From contig NZ_CP021354.1 of assembly GCF_003130705.1 (NCBI RefSeq), forward strand, positions 186,001-250,000: a DNA stretch of 64,000 bases, in the 5' to 3' direction. The first letter of the stretch is position 1; every line of letters begins with the position of its first letter. The notes under the pieces were generated by a model. That model ran no database searches. It had not been told where the DNA came from and was given only the letters and a program-made list of their open reading frames with translations. Positions 39,072 through 49,235 of the stretch are shown here, in pieces. The DNA is from Rhodococcus oxybenzonivorans. GTDB lineage: Bacteria > Actinomycetota > Actinomycetes > Mycobacteriales > Mycobacteriaceae. A program made the translations under genes and the position numbers.

Positions 39072-39259
39072 GAAACACTCCTTGGAACTCGGCTCGATGC
39101 ACTCGCGGATCAGGTCTGCCCGGATCCTACCGTCTCATGCGCGGTTATTGACAGTCCGAACGCGCAAACGGCATGATTGCACGCACTTGCTGCGCGATAT
39201 CGTGCAGACGTGGGTCTGTGGCTTGGGTCGGCGGTCGAGCAAACGTCAAGGAGTTCCCG

Positions 39260-40156
39260 ATGCAGTTGGGTGTGATAGGTCTAGGGCGGATGGGCGGAAA
39301 CATGCGCGAGCGTGTTCGTGCCGCGGGTCACGAGGTCGTCGGCTTCGATTTCGATCCCACCGTGCGTGACGTCGACTCGGTGGCCGAATTGGTCACTCGC
39401 CTCAGTGGCCCCAGGGTGGTGTGGGTAATGGTTCCTGCCGGTGAGCCGACCCGCTCGGTGATCGCCGAGCTGAGCGGGCTGCTCGGGCCCGGAGATCTCG
39501 TGATCGAGGGCGGAAACTCGCGCTTCTCGGACGATGAGTTCCACTCCGCTGTGCTCGGTGAGCGCGGAATCGGTTATCTGGACTGCGGCGTATCGGGCGG
39601 AGTATGGGGCCTGGACGAGGGCTACGGGCTGATGGTGGGCGGTGACGACGCCGATGTTGCACGCGCCATGCCAATCTTCGATGCACTCACGCCCGAGGGG
39701 AAGCGAGAGGACAGTTTCGTGCATGCGGGGCCCGTCGGCGCCGGCCACTACGCCAAGATGGTGCACAACGGTATCGAGTATGGATTGATGCAGGCGTACG
39801 CCGAGGGATACGAACTTCTGGCCGCCGAACCCCGCATCACTGCCCCCGACGCTGTGATGGGTGCGTGGCGGCAGGGCACCGTGGTGCGCTCCTGGCTACT
39901 CGACCTTCTCGTCGCTGCGCTTCGGCAGGACCCGGGATTGAGCTCGATATCCGGATACACGGAAGATTCGGGCGAGGGGCGCTGGACGGTCGAAGAGGCC
40001 ATCTCCCACGCCGTGCCGGTCCCGGTCATCTCGGCTGCCCTCTTCGCGCGTTTCTCCTCCCGCCAGCCGGATTCACCTGCCATGAAGGCGGTTTCGGCTC
40101 TGCGGCAACAATTCGGTGGACATCAGGTTCGGAGCATGGAGGCGGTTCAGTCGTGA
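39260..40156 (+). CDS. gnd: 6-Phosphogluconate dehydrogenase, decarboxylating (short, NAD-type)
   Basis: 298 residues from the ATG at 39260 with CAAGGAG upstream. NAD fold [46 protein letters not shown]; catalytic lysine and asparagine in [22 protein letters not shown]. The ~300-residue form is typical of NAD-preferring enzymes. It converts 6-phosphogluconate to ribulose 5-phosphate. The stop overlaps the fgd start (GTGA). No lactonase gene is seen between the two steps. Confidence 0.9.
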   Translation: MQLGVIGLGRMGGNMRERVRAAGHEVVGFDFDPTVRDVDSVAELVTRLSGPRVVWVMVPAGEPTRSVIAELSGLLGPGDLVIEGGNSRFSDDEFHSAVLGERGIGYLDCGVSGGVWGLDEGYGLMVGGDDADVARAMPIFDALTPEGKREDSFVHAGPVGAGHYAKMVHNGIEYGLMQAYAEGYELLAAEPRITAPDAVMGAWRQGTVVRSWLLDLLVAALRQDPGLSSISGYTEDSGEGRWTVEEAISHAVPVPVISAALFARFSSRQPDSPAMKAVSALRQQFGGHQVRSMEAVQS

Positions 40157-41159
40157 TCAAGCTGGGATACAAGGCGTCGGCGGAGCAGTTCGGTCCGCGG
40201 GAGTTGGTGGAGCTGGGTGTGCTGGCGGAGGCGCACGGGATGGATTCGGCGACGGTGTCGGATCATTTCCAGCCGTGGCGGCACGAGGGTGGGCATGCGC
40301 CGTTCTCGATTGCGTGGATGACGGCGGTGGGGGGAGCGGACGGAGCGGTTGCAGTTGGGGACGTCGGTGATGACGCCGACGTTTCGGTACAACCCGGCGG
40401 TGGTGGCGCAGGCGTTCGCGACGATGGGGTGTCTGTATCCGGGTCGGGTGATGCTCGGGGTGGGTACCGGTGAGGCGCTCAACGAGATCGCGACGGGTTT
40501 TGCGGGGCAGTGGCCCGAGTTCAAGGAGCGGTTCGCGCGCTTGCGGGAGTCGGTGCGGTTGATGCGGGAGCTGTGGCTCGGGGATCGGGTCGATTTCGAG
40601 GGCGAGTTTTTCTCCACGAAGGGGGCGTCGATTTACGACGTGCCCGAGGACGGGATCCCGGTGTATATCGCGGCGGGTGGTCCGGTGGTGGCCCGGTATG
40701 CCGGGCGCAGTGGGGACGGGTTCATTTGTACGTCGGGTAAGGGTATGGAGTTGTATACGGAGAAGTTGCTGCCGGCGGTGGCGGAGGGGGGCGGCGAAGG
40801 CGGAGCGCGATGTCGCGGAGATCGACAAGATGATCGAGATCAAGATTTCGTATGACACCGATCCGGAGTTGGCGTTGGAGAACACCCGGTTCTGGGCGCC
40901 GTTGTCGTTGACGGCGGAGCAGAAGCATTCGATCGATGATCCGATCGAGATGGAGAGGGCGGCGGATGCGTTGCCGATCGAGCAGGTCGCGAAGCGGTGG
41001 ATCGTGGCGTCGGATCCGGATGAGGCGGTGGCGCAGATCAAGCCGTACCTCGACGCCGGGTTGAATCATCTGGTGTTCCACGCGCCCGGACACGACCAGA
41101 AGCGGTTCCTCGAGTTGTTCGAGAAAGACCTTGCCCCGCGGTTGCGAGGACTCGCATGA
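40153..41159 (+). pseudogene. fgd: F420-dependent glucose-6-phosphate dehydrogenase, two +1 frameshifts as read
   Basis: Starts at the GTG 40153 overlapping gnd. Three successive frames together give a complete [23 protein letters not shown] and [19 protein letters not shown], then [35 protein letters not shown] and [19 protein letters not shown], then [17 protein letters not shown] to [17 protein letters not shown]. The frame changes at runs of six G (40329-40334 and 40786-40791); removing one G in each restores a ~336-residue enzyme with no stop. It oxidises glucose 6-phosphate and makes F420H2. G-ending codons are far commoner than in pgi. Either a young pseudogene or two base-calling errors. 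Confidence 0.85.
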
Positions 41160-42811
41160 CACACAACGTCACCACTACGCCGCTGTGGAACAAACTGTCC
41201 GATCACCACTGGGAAGTCGCGGCCACGCACCTTCGGGAACTGTTCGACGCCGACCCACATCGGGGCGAAGATCTGAACGTCACGGCCGGCGATCTCTACA
41301 TCGATTACAGCAAGCATCGTGTCACGCGCGAGACGGTCGGCCTGCTACTCGACCTCGCCCGGGCCGCCGGAGTGGAACACCACCGTGAGGCGATGTTCAC
41401 CGGCGAACATATCAACACCTCCGAGGACCGGGCTGTTCTGCACACTGCTCTGCGCGCGAACCCCGAGCGCGAGCTGATCCTCGACGGACAGAACGTGATC
41501 GAGGACGTGCACGCGGTGCTGGGGCGGATGGGTGAGTTCACCGACCGTGTCCGGTCCGGCGTGTGGCGCGGGGCCACCGGCGAGCGCATTCGTACGGTGG
41601 TCAACATCGGGATCGGTGGATCCGACCTCGGTCCGGCCATGGCATATCGCGCCTTGCGCCATTACGTCGACGGGCCCGAGGTGCGGTTCGTCTCCAATAT
41701 CGACCCCACCGATCTGCTGTCGAATCTGACCGACCTGGACCCGCGCACCACACTGTTCGTCGTTGTCTCCAAGACCTTCTCCACGCTGGAGACGATGACG
41801 AACGCATCCGCTGCCCGGCGCTGGATCACCGGCGCACTGGGGGAGGATGCGGTGCCCCGCCATTTCGTCGCGGTGTCCACCGACACTGCACGGGTCACGG
41901 ACTTCGGCATCACCGCCGACAACATGTTCGGCTTCTGGGAATGGGTGGGCGGACGGTACTCGGTCGGGTCCGCCGTCGGGCTTTCTGTCATGATCGCGAT
42001 CGGACGGGAACGGTTCACCGAGTTCCTCGGCGGGATGCGGGCGATCGACGAGCACTTCCGCACTGCGCCACTGGAATCGAATGCGCCCGTCATCCTCGGC
42101 ATGCTCGGTGTGTGGTACTCGAGTTTCTTCGGTGCCGACTCGCGGGCCGTGCTGCCGTACGCGAACGACCTGGCCAGGTTTCCGGCGTACCTGCAGCAAT
42201 TGACCATGGAATCGAATGGCAAATCGGTGCGGGCGGACGGAACTCCGGTCGGCACCTTCACCGGCGAGGTTTTCTGGGGAGAACCAGGCACGAACGGGCA
42301 ACATGCGTTCCATCAGCTTCTGCACCAGGGCACACATCTGATCCCCGTCGACTTCGTGGGATTCACGGAGCCGGTGGAGGATCTACCCACCCTCGACGGC
42401 ATCGGATCCATGCACGATGTGCTGACCGCGAACCTCCTCGCACAATCGAAAGTTCTCGCGTTCGGCAGGACCGAGGCCGAGATCGCCGAAGACGGGACAC
42501 CCGCCGAGCTCGTCCCACACAAGGTGATGCCCGGAAACAGGCCTTCGACAACCATTTTGGGCACAAAGCTCACGCCATCGACCCTCGGACAGTTGATCGC
42601 CCTGTACGAACACCAGGTATTCGTTCAAGGCGTCGTCTGGGGAATCGACTCGTTCGACCAATGGGGAGTCGAGCTCGGTAAGACGTCGGCTCTTGAACTG
42701 GGTCCCGCCTTGTGGGACCAGGGCGGCGCACCGGAGGTCGGGGACAGCTCCACCGCCAGTCTGATTCGTCTCTACCGGCGAGCGAGGAAGGAACGCAGTT
42801 GCCTGCCCTGA
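41156..42811 (+). CDS. pgi: Glucose-6-phosphate isomerase
   Basis: 551 residues, ATG overlapping the fgd stop (ATGA). Family signatures are complete: [60 protein letters not shown] and [16 protein letters not shown]. It interconverts fructose 6-phosphate and glucose 6-phosphate, feeding fgd and gnd, so this looks like a cycle that turns hexose phosphate into F420H2. An extra pgi copy outside the main glycolysis genes is known in actinobacteria with F420 metabolism. Confidence 0.95.
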   Translation: MTHNVTTTPLWNKLSDHHWEVAATHLRELFDADPHRGEDLNVTAGDLYIDYSKHRVTRETVGLLLDLARAAGVEHHREAMFTGEHINTSEDRAVLHTALRANPERELILDGQNVIEDVHAVLGRMGEFTDRVRSGVWRGATGERIRTVVNIGIGGSDLGPAMAYRALRHYVDGPEVRFVSNIDPTDLLSNLTDLDPRTTLFVVVSKTFSTLETMTNASAARRWITGALGEDAVPRHFVAVSTDTARVTDFGITADNMFGFWEWVGGRYSVGSAVGLSVMIAIGRERFTEFLGGMRAIDEHFRTAPLESNAPVILGMLGVWYSSFFGADSRAVLPYANDLARFPAYLQQLTMESNGKSVRADGTPVGTFTGEVFWGEPGTNGQHAFHQLLHQGTHLIPVDFVGFTEPVEDLPTLDGIGSMHDVLTANLLAQSKVLAFGRTEAEIAEDGTPAELVPHKVMPGNRPSTTILGTKLTPSTLGQLIALYEHQVFVQGVVWGIDSFDQWGVELGKTSALELGPALWDQGGAPEVGDSSTASLIRLYRRARKERSCLP

Positions 42812-43080
42812 CGGTGCGGCTGCCCGTCCCCATCGCCGAGGAGTGGGACTGGCAGCTGTCCGCGGCCTGCCGGGACACCGACCCCGCGGTGTTCTTTCAC
42901 CCCGACAACGAACGAGGCGAACCCCGTGCGCGTCGAGTGCGTGCGGCCAAACAGGTCTGCCGGCGGTGCCCCGTGCGGGACCGGTGCCTCGAATATGCAC
43001 TCGGATCCTCCGAACGCCATGGCATCTGGGGTGGTTACACCGAGGACGAGCGCAAGAAGCTGCGAAGGCCAGTTCGCTGA
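42799..43080 (+). CDS. WhiB-family iron-sulfur regulator
   Basis: 93 residues if started at the TTG 42799 (GGAAGGAA upstream), overlapping pgi by 13 bases. Four cysteines (24, 54, 57, 63; CX29CX2CX5C) hold the 4Fe-4S cluster; [25 protein letters not shown] and the [11 protein letters not shown] turn followed by basic KKLRRPVR are typical. WhiB proteins sense redox or NO and bind sigma factor A. Co-transcription with a G6P/F420 operon suggests a redox link (inference). Confidence 0.87.
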   Translation: MPALTVRLPVPIAEEWDWQLSAACRDTDPAVFFHPDNERGEPRARRVRAAKQVCRRCPVRDRCLEYALGSSERHGIWGGYTEDERKKLRRPVR

Positions 43081-43095
43081 CTGAGTGACTCGCTT

Positions 43096-43467
43096 TCATC
43101 TGGGCGGTTGATCAAGCCTGCGGCCTCCTGCAGAGTCGTTGGTCGCAGTGAGTGGCAGGCGCAGCGCTGCCGGGGCGTGTGCTGGAACGGCCGGCGACCG
43201 GGGTGTGATGGGGGCAAGCCGACGGTATGGCTCGGATTGTGGCGGCCGCGGGTCGGCGTCGCCGTTGTTGGGCCAGAACGAGAATGCGCGCGCAGCTTGT
43301 GCGGTGATAGTCAGTGACGGATTGACGCCCAGGTTTGCGCTCACTGCGGACCCGTCGACGATCGATAGGCCCGAATAGTTGAACACGCGGTGGTACGGAT
43401 CGGTGACGCCGGTCTGACGTGCGAACGGATGGGCCCGGGTAACTCCTGACGAGGCGGAATATCTGAA
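43096..43467 (-). pseudogene. 3' remnant of a GMC oxidoreductase (cholesterol-oxidase-like)
   Basis: Only the C-terminal ~120 codons remain, opening at a stop (TAG) upstream and lacking a start. HPFARQTGVTDPYHRVFNYS, then LSIVDGSAVSANLGVNPSLT, then ARAFSFWPNNGDADPRP match the C-terminus of ChoD-type GMC flavoproteins, including the Asn-Pro-Ser that positions the flavin. The FAD fold and most of the gene are missing, so it is a deletion remnant. Confidence 0.75.
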
Positions 43468-43474
43468 CTAGTTC
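43465..43474. promoter_or_regulatory. Palindrome before the antitoxin gene
   Basis: GAACTAGTTC is a perfect 10-bp palindrome 16 bases before the antitoxin ATG, where type II toxin-antitoxin operons often have an autoregulatory site. Confidence 0.4.
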
Positions 43475-43490
43475 TGATGTAGTGGTAGGT

Positions 43491-43967
43491 ATGGGCAAGT
43501 CGCCGGTTACCACAACGTTCTCCGCCTTCTTGAGGGCACCGAAGGAGGTACTCGGCGTTCTCGAGGACAATGGTGAGGTGGTGCTGACGCGTCGGAACGC
43601 TCTGGCTTTGCGGTTGACCCAGGAATCGGCGAGCCGCGCGGAATTGAGCACCCTCGGCGTTGTCGGGCAGCTCTTCGCTGCTTCCCTGGACGAGGCGGCG
43701 CTCGATCGGGTCGCCACCCGCCTTGCGGTGGCTCTGCCGTGGATCGGGTTGCTGCCGGCGGGGTTGCACGCGGAGTTCATCGCCGAGTTCCAGGCCATCG
43801 CGCGGGCCTGCATCGCGGTGGCCAGCTTCGATCGGCTCGCGATTCTGCTCGAGGCATGGCAGGCCACAGCGGAGGCGTATGCCGACCCGCGCCTGACCGC
43901 CGACGGCTCTGATCTGGAGTACCTCGACGTTCCCGAGGTGGTCACGGAACCGGTCCGCGACGCGTGA
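43491..43967 (+). CDS. Phd-like antitoxin of a type II toxin-antitoxin pair
   Basis: 158 residues from the ATG at 43491. The N-terminus TTFSAFLRAPKEVLGVLEDN, then EVVLTRRNALALRLTQE, resembles prevent-host-death folds in which a short strand-helix unit binds DNA; the rest is helical and would bind the toxin. The toxin gene starts four bases before its stop (GTGA), a usual arrangement. The partner toxin is truncated, so this antitoxin may be an orphan. Confidence 0.6.
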   Translation: MGKSPVTTTFSAFLRAPKEVLGVLEDNGEVVLTRRNALALRLTQESASRAELSTLGVVGQLFAASLDEAALDRVATRLAVALPWIGLLPAGLHAEFIAEFQAIARACIAVASFDRLAILLEAWQATAEAYADPRLTADGSDLEYLDVPEVVTEPVRDA

Positions 43968-44203
43968 GCAGGAAGGGCGGAGCGGTTCCTCGTCCGGCCA
44001 AACGGACCGAATGGCAGCTGGTGTTCGCCACCCGCGACGCGGAGAAAGGGTGGACCGATCTGCTGGCCACTGCCCGCAACGCCACGGTCGACGCGTGGGA
44101 CACCCTCACCCGGGAACCGACAGTGCAGAGGCCGCGGCTGTATCAGCTCAAAGGCGACTACGCCTACGGGAGGTACAGCGGACGTAACTTCGCCCGCTAC
44201 CAG
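43964..44203 (+). pseudogene. Truncated type II toxin
   Basis: GTG start overlapping the antitoxin. About 80 codons of a toxin-like protein remain: RTEWQLVFATRDAEKGWTDL, then RNATVDAWDTLTREP and LYQLKGDYAYGRYSGRNFARYQ-type end, at which point the family normally continues with a strand-rich, C-terminal catalytic part. At about 44203 the sequence turns into an SDR gene on the other strand, so the frame runs on to 44308 with unrelated residues. Probably inactive. Confidence 0.6.
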
Positions 44204-44793
44204 CTTCGGCGATGTCGGTGGGGTCGCCGGTGCGTTTCTGGGGGACTTTGGAGACGAGTTTGTCGCGGGCGGGTCCGTTCATGCAGGCGAGCATCGGGGT
44301 TTCGATGAGTCCGGGGGCGATGGCGTTGGCGGTGATGCCGTCGCGTGCGGCTTCGAGGGCGATGGTTCGGGTGAGGCCGACGATGCCGGCCTCGGCGGCG
44401 ACATAGTTGGCCTATCCGAAGTTCCCGCGCCAGCTCATCGAGCTGAACGAGACGATCCGTCCGTAGGTGCGGGCGCGCATGTGCGGCAGGACGGCCTGGG
44501 CGCAGAGGAACGATCCGGTGAGCGATACGTCGATGACGGCGTGCCAGTCCTCGACAGTGATGTTCTCGATTCGGTTGTCGCGGATGATGCCGGCATTGTT
44601 GACCAGGGCGTCGATGCGTCCGTGGGTGTCGGCGATCGTGTCGACCCAGTCCTGCACCTGCGGGGCGGAGGCGGCGTCGACGGGGTGGCTGGTGGCGGGG
44701 CGGCCGTAGCGGTCGGTCAGCTCGGCAGCCAATGCTTGTCCGGCGGTGTCGTTGTTCTCGGCGATCGCGACGGTGGCGCCGTGGCGTCGACAA
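44203..44793 (-). pseudogene. FabG-like SDR remnant, both ends lost, one nonsense codon
   Basis: Reads GATVAIAENNDTAGQALAAE, LVNNAGIIRDNRIENIT, GRIVSFSSMSWRGNFG, then a TAG (44412-44414) where the family has Gln, then ANYVAAEAGIVGLTRTIALE, and NAIAPGLIETPML. The Tyr-x3-Lys motif is altered to Tyr-x3-Glu (YVAAE). The N-terminal cofactor loop is missing and replaced by TetR sequence of the other strand; the C-terminus ends at the toxin junction. Non-functional. Confidence 0.7.
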
Positions 44794-44795
44794 AA

Positions 44796-45217
44796 GAACA
44801 ACTTGTCATCGCCGCCACCAAACACTTCTTCGGCGCCGCCGCGGACGAGATCGAAGCCGCCGTTGCCGACGAGTCCGATCCTCGTAAGCGGATTACGACG
44901 TACCTCGGTGGTGTCGCATCGGCGATGCGCCGCAACTCGCGGGCGTTCTAGGCGACATGGTTTCGTACGCACCGACGGCGGAGATATGCGGCCGCAATAC
45001 CGCGCAGGCCGCGCAGCCGGTGCACGAATTGATCGACGAGGGCGTCGAAGCCGGGCGCTTCCGCGCCACCGACGCCGCATTCGCCGCCCAGCTGGTGGCA
45101 TTGGCGATCGACGCCGTCCAGTCGGGGCTACTCCTCGAACGCACCGGACTATCCGCCGCCGATGCCTTCGGAGAGCTCGGCGACCTCCTGCTCCACGGCT
45201 TGCTGCGCACCGATTAG
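44796..45217 (+). pseudogene. TetR-family regulator remnant (ligand domain only)
   Basis: From 44796 the sequence STKEQLVIAATKHFFGAAAD, RKRITTYLGGVASAMRRNSR, then after a frameshift near 44950 MVSYAPTAEICGRNTAQAA and GLSAADAFGELGDLLLHG, resembles the C-terminal domain of TetR proteins. The helix-turn-helix is absent and a stop follows the first block. A decayed gene. Confidence 0.6.
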
Positions 45218-45405
45218 GCGCGATTACCGGCGGAAACGGCGAACTGCGGAATTCCCATCAGTCCGAATGTGGCGCCACGTCTGAAATCGATCGGGTCGTG
45301 TTCCGCATAACGCCCAGGAACCAATCTGGTTGACCTGCAACGTCGTTTCCGAAACGGTCGTCACCACGGTAGCGCGGCTGCCGACTGCCCAGCAGGTCCC
45401 GCCTT

Positions 45406-47310
45406 CTAGTGGCCGTCGATCCCCTCGAGCAGTTCGTGGATGGTGGCTGTCTCGGCGGCTTCTTCGGTGTCGTCGAACAATGGTCGGATTCCTCGAGCGG
45501 CCATGATCTGGTCGTTGCCGGCGCCGGCGGCGATCATGGGCCAGACCAGGGCGTCGTCGCCGACGATGAAGTCGATGACGACGGGGCGGTCGTTGATAGC
45601 GCGGGCTCGAGCGATCACTGCGTCGACGTCATCCTCGCGTTCGCAGCGCAGTGCGACACACCCGAGTGCCTCGGAGAGCTGCACGAAGTCGGGGATGCGG
45701 CGCGAATGGGTGGCCAGGTCGACGTTCGAGTAGCGGCCGCCGTAGTGAATTTCCTGGAGTTGTTTGACCATGCCGAGGTTTCCGTTGTTGATCACGGCGA
45801 CCTTGATCGGGACGCCCTCGATCGCGGCGGTGGCCAGTTCCTGGTTGGTCATCTGGAAGCAGCCGTCGCCGTCGATCGCCCATACCTCACGGTCGGGTGC
45901 ACCGAGTTTCGCGCCCAGCGCCGCGGGCACCGCATAACCCATCGTGCCGAGGCCGCCCGAATTGAGCCAGGTGCGCGGCTTTTGGTAGCTGATGTAGTGG
46001 GCGGCCCACATCTGGTGCTGGCCGACGCCGGAGCAATAGATCGCATGGGGACCGGCAGCCTTGCCGAGAGCTTCGATGACGAACTCCGGTGACAGGGCTC
46101 CATCACGTGGGCGGTCGTAGCTGACCGGGTAGGTCCGGCGAATCCCGTCGAGGTAGTCGCGCCAGCCGGTCAGGTCGATTGGTCGGCCTTGGTTGCGGCG
46201 GGAACGTATCGTGTCGATCAGTGCTGTGATGGTCTGCTTGCAGTCACCGACGATCGGCACGTCGGCGAATCGGTTCTTGCCGATCTCGGCGGGGTCGATG
46301 TCGGCGTGGATGACCTGGGCGCCGGGCGCGAACGAGGCCGCTTCGCCGGTGACGCGGTCGTCGAACCGGGCACCGAGCGCGATCAGCAGGTCGCTCTTCT
46401 GGAGCGCGGCGACGGCGGCGACGGTGCCGTGCATGCCGGGCATCCCGTAGTGCAGGCGGTGGCTGTCGGGGAACGCTCCGCGGGCCATCAGCGTCGTCAC
46501 GACGGGAATCCCGGTCAGCTCCGCGAGCAGCGCCAGCTCGACCGACGCCTCGGCCTTGATCACACCCCCACCGACGTAGAGGACAGGCGCCTTCGCGGCG
46601 GCGATGAGGTCGGCGGCCGCACGGATCTGCTTGCCGTGTGGTTTGCTGACCGGCCGGTAGCCGGGAAGGTGAGTCGCCGGTGGCCAGGCAAAGGTGGTGG
46701 TGGCCTGCAGGACATCCTTGGGGATGTCGACGAGCACCGCGCCGGGGCGCCCGGTGGCGGCGATGCGGAACGCCTCCGCAAGGGTGCGGGGGATGTCTTT
46801 GGGGTCGGTGACCAGGAAGTTGTGCTTGGTGATCGGCATGGTGATACCGCAGATGTCGGCTTCCTGGAAGGCGTCGGTGCCGATCATGCCGCGTCCGACT
46901 TGCCCGGTGATCGCCACGACCGGCACCGAGTCCATCTGCGCGTCGGCGAGCGGGGTGACCAGGTTCGTCGCGCCCGGGCCGGATGTTGCCATGCACACCC
47001 CGACCTTGCCGGTGGCTTGGGCGTAGCCGGTGGCCGCATGTCCAGCGCCCTGCTCGTGTCGCACCAGCACGTGAGGCAGCCGCTGGGAATCGATCAGCGG
47101 GTCGTACACCGGCAGGATCGCCCCGCCCGGGATACCGAAGACCACCTCGACGGCGAGCGCTTCGAGTGAGCGCACCACCGCTTGGGCGCCGGTCACCCGG
47201 ATCGGGTGGTGTTCGGGGAGAGCGGTGGCTGCTGCGGCAATCCGGCTGGGCGGCTCGCTGTCGCACATCGCCGGGAGGGTTCGCTGCGGAGCGGAGACAG
47301 GAGATTGCAC
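45406..47310 (-). CDS. ilvB: Acetolactate synthase large subunit
   Basis: 634 residues from a GTG at 47310 (GAGG seven bases upstream). Catalytic glutamate in [17 protein letters not shown]/herbicide region [20 protein letters not shown], and ThDP motif [19 protein letters not shown] to VINN. It joins two pyruvates, or pyruvate and 2-oxobutyrate, in branched-chain amino acid synthesis. No ilvN or ilvC follows, so it may be a second copy used elsewhere, or rely on a distant small subunit. Confidence 0.9.
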   Translation of the reverse strand: MQSPVSAPQRTLPAMCDSEPPSRIAAAATALPEHHPIRVTGAQAVVRSLEALAVEVVFGIPGGAILPVYDPLIDSQRLPHVLVRHEQGAGHAATGYAQATGKVGVCMATSGPGATNLVTPLADAQMDSVPVVAITGQVGRGMIGTDAFQEADICGITMPITKHNFLVTDPKDIPRTLAEAFRIAATGRPGAVLVDIPKDVLQATTTFAWPPATHLPGYRPVSKPHGKQIRAAADLIAAAKAPVLYVGGGVIKAEASVELALLAELTGIPVVTTLMARGAFPDSHRLHYGMPGMHGTVAAVAALQKSDLLIALGARFDDRVTGEAASFAPGAQVIHADIDPAEIGKNRFADVPIVGDCKQTITALIDTIRSRRNQGRPIDLTGWRDYLDGIRRTYPVSYDRPRDGALSPEFVIEALGKAAGPHAIYCSGVGQHQMWAAHYISYQKPRTWLNSGGLGTMGYAVPAALGAKLGAPDREVWAIDGDGCFQMTNQELATAAIEGVPIKVAVINNGNLGMVKQLQEIHYGGRYSNVDLATHSRRIPDFVQLSEALGCVALRCEREDDVDAVIARARAINDRPVVIDFIVGDDALVWPMIAAGAGNDQIMAARGIRPLFDDTEEAAETATIHELLEGIDGH

Positions 47311-47586
47311 AAGAAGTCCTCGAGTCGGATCCGTGCTGCACATGGTGCGCGCGGTTTGCGGTAACGGGTCGGACCCCGCCGTTTACGATGCGTCGAAAAC
47401 CGTGCGGCGGTGTCGTTGTCCGGGTCTCCGGCCTCGTGGGCTCTCCCGGTAGGCGATCGAGAAACGGCGTGTCTTTCTCGTGCCTGCGTGATCTCAGTCA
47501 AGCAGCGACCGGCAGATCCGGCAACCAGCACCTATGAGGGTGAGCAATCTGCACGCCGGCGCTGATGCTAGAGCAGAATCTGGTGG

Positions 47587-47997
47587 TCATCCTGCACACC
47601 GTCGACGCTGTCGGACGAAATCGCTCGTCGCCCTGCCAGCCGGAACGAGTGATCCACCGAAGATGTTCGTGGAGAGACTCTCTCGTCGCGATGCAACCCG
47701 GCAACCGGTGGGCGCCATTGTGGGGCGGCCACCGGTGTGGATCACACGGCTACGCGTGTCATCGCGGCAGTGCCTGAAGCCGGGGCGGGCGAGTTTGCTG
47801 GAGCAGAAGTCCCTCGAGTATGTCCGGGTCGCGAAGTCGACGTCGTTGATCAGGGTGGGCGTCACCATCGTGAGAAGGCGTTTGTAGAACACGACTGGGG
47901 TGATGCCGAACTCGGGGAGGATGTATTCGTCTCCTCCGCCGAATCGGGACCATTTGGTGGCGAACGCCAGCATGGCCTTATCGTCTCGGGTAGTCAT
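47587..47997 (-). CDS. Small DUF3263-like protein with long tail
   Basis: From the ATG at 47997 the first ~70 residues, TTRDDKAMLAFATKWSRFG and EFGITPVVFYKRLLTMVTP, follow the DUF3263 pattern (helical, ExxWxx then xSATRYYQxLNxLV). Normal members end after ~70-100 residues; here the frame runs to 136 residues with an Arg/Ser-rich tail. It starts 38 bases after the E2 gene and may belong to that operon. Function unknown; DUF3263 proteins have a helix-turn-helix-like arrangement. Confidence 0.5.
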   Translation of the reverse strand: MTTRDDKAMLAFATKWSRFGGGDEYILPEFGITPVVFYKRLLTMVTPTLINDVDFATRTYSRDFCSSKLARPGFRHCRDDTRSRVIHTGGRPTMAPTGCRVASRRESLSTNIFGGSLVPAGRATSDFVRQRRRCAG

Positions 47998-48034
47998 GAA
48001 TCCTTGTCGTCCCCCGAGGGTGTGCTGTGTCCTG

Positions 48035-49192
48035 TCAGAGATCGTTTGGGGTGAAGCCGTTTTCGAGTCGGTTCTTGACGGTGGTGAGGAAGCGGGCGGC
48101 GTCGGCGCCGTCGACGATGCGGTGATCATAAGAAATCGACAGGTAGGCCATCGAGCGCACGTCGATGCGGAGCTCGCCGTCGTGGCGGGTCGGGATCAGT
48201 CGCTCGACCACTGCACCGACACCGAGGATGCCGGTTTGGGGTTGGTTGATGATCGGGGTGTCGAACAGTGCACCCCGGCTGCCGGTGTTGGTGAGGGTGA
48301 AGGTGCCGCCGGATAATTCGTCTGCGGTGATCTTTCCGGTGCGCACTTTCTCGGCCTTGTCCGCGATCGCCCGGGCCAGCCCCTCGATCCCGAGATTCTG
48401 GGCATCGCGGATCACCGGCACCATCAACCCCTTTTCGCTGTCCACCGCCATGCCGAGGTGGCAGTGGTCGTAGTAGGTCACCTCGGTGACGTTGGGGTTC
48501 AGTGAGGCGTTGAGGACCCGGTGCTCGGTGAGTGCGTCGACGGCCGCTTTGGCGAAGAACGGCAGGAACGAGAGCTTGAGTCCGGTGCGAGCGAGGAAGT
48601 CGTCCTTGTGGGCGGCACGCAGCCGGGCGATCGCGGTGACGTCGACCTCGAGCACCGTGGTCAGCTGCGCCGAGGTCTGTAGTGACTCGACCATCCGCTG
48701 AGCGATGGTGCGCCGAATCCGCGGCAGCTTCTCGGTGACAGAGCCAGCCGCAGCGGACTGCTCCCGCGGCGCGGGTGGTGCCGTCGGTTCCGGGGTGGGT
48801 TCCGGTTTCGGCGTCGGGGGAACGGTCGGCGCCGAAACCGGAGGCACCGCAGCTGCGGTGGGTGCCGAAACCGCAGGAGGTGCCTGAACTGGGGGCACCG
48901 GCGAAGCGTGTGTCGGTGCGGCGGCCGCACCGTCCGACGAGTCGGTGATGACAGCGAGTTCGGCGCCGACTGTCACTACGTCATCCTCGTCGGCGAGGAT
49001 GCGCTGGAGAATTCCGCCGACGGGGGACGGTATTTCGGTGTCGACCTTGTCGGTGGCAACCTCGAGCAGTGGTTCCTCGGCTTCGATGCGGTCGCCGGGC
49101 TGCTTGAGCCACCGGGTGATGGTGCCCTCGTCGACGTTTTCCCCGAGTGCCGGCATCCGCACCGTGGTGTCTTCGAGTTGTTCGGTTGTCAT
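48035..49192 (-). CDS. 2-Oxoacid dehydrogenase E2 (dihydrolipoyl acyltransferase) lacking a visible E1/E3-binding domain
   Basis: 385 residues from the ATG at 49192. Residues ~8-82 are a lipoyl domain with lipoyl-lysine Lys49 (EVATDKVDTEIPSP). Residues ~85-150 are a Pro/Ala/Thr linker. From ~152 (EKLPRIRRTIAQRMVESL) the CAT-type catalytic domain begins and ends with the DHRIVDG active-site motif. The usual peripheral subunit-binding domain between linker and catalytic core is not seen. It passes acyl groups to CoA. It is translated after the E1 gene, 43 bases on. Confidence 0.87.
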   Translation of the reverse strand: MTTEQLEDTTVRMPALGENVDEGTITRWLKQPGDRIEAEEPLLEVATDKVDTEIPSPVGGILQRILADEDDVVTVGAELAVITDSSDGAAAAPTHASPVPPVQAPPAVSAPTAAAVPPVSAPTVPPTPKPEPTPEPTAPPAPREQSAAAGSVTEKLPRIRRTIAQRMVESLQTSAQLTTVLEVDVTAIARLRAAHKDDFLARTGLKLSFLPFFAKAAVDALTEHRVLNASLNPNVTEVTYYDHCHLGMAVDSEKGLMVPVIRDAQNLGIEGLARAIADKAEKVRTGKITADELSGGTFTLTNTGSRGALFDTPIINQPQTGILGVGAVVERLIPTRHDGELRIDVRSMAYLSISYDHRIVDGADAARFLTTVKNRLENGFTPNDL

Positions 49193-49235
49193 GGTGTGGT
49201 GTGCTCCTGGCCTGTGGGCGTGCGGGTCTCGGTGA

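Noticed and set aside
43964..44308. The whole 114-codon frame as a complete toxin
   Set aside because: After about residue 80 the sequence is antisense SDR remnant, so only the first part is toxin.
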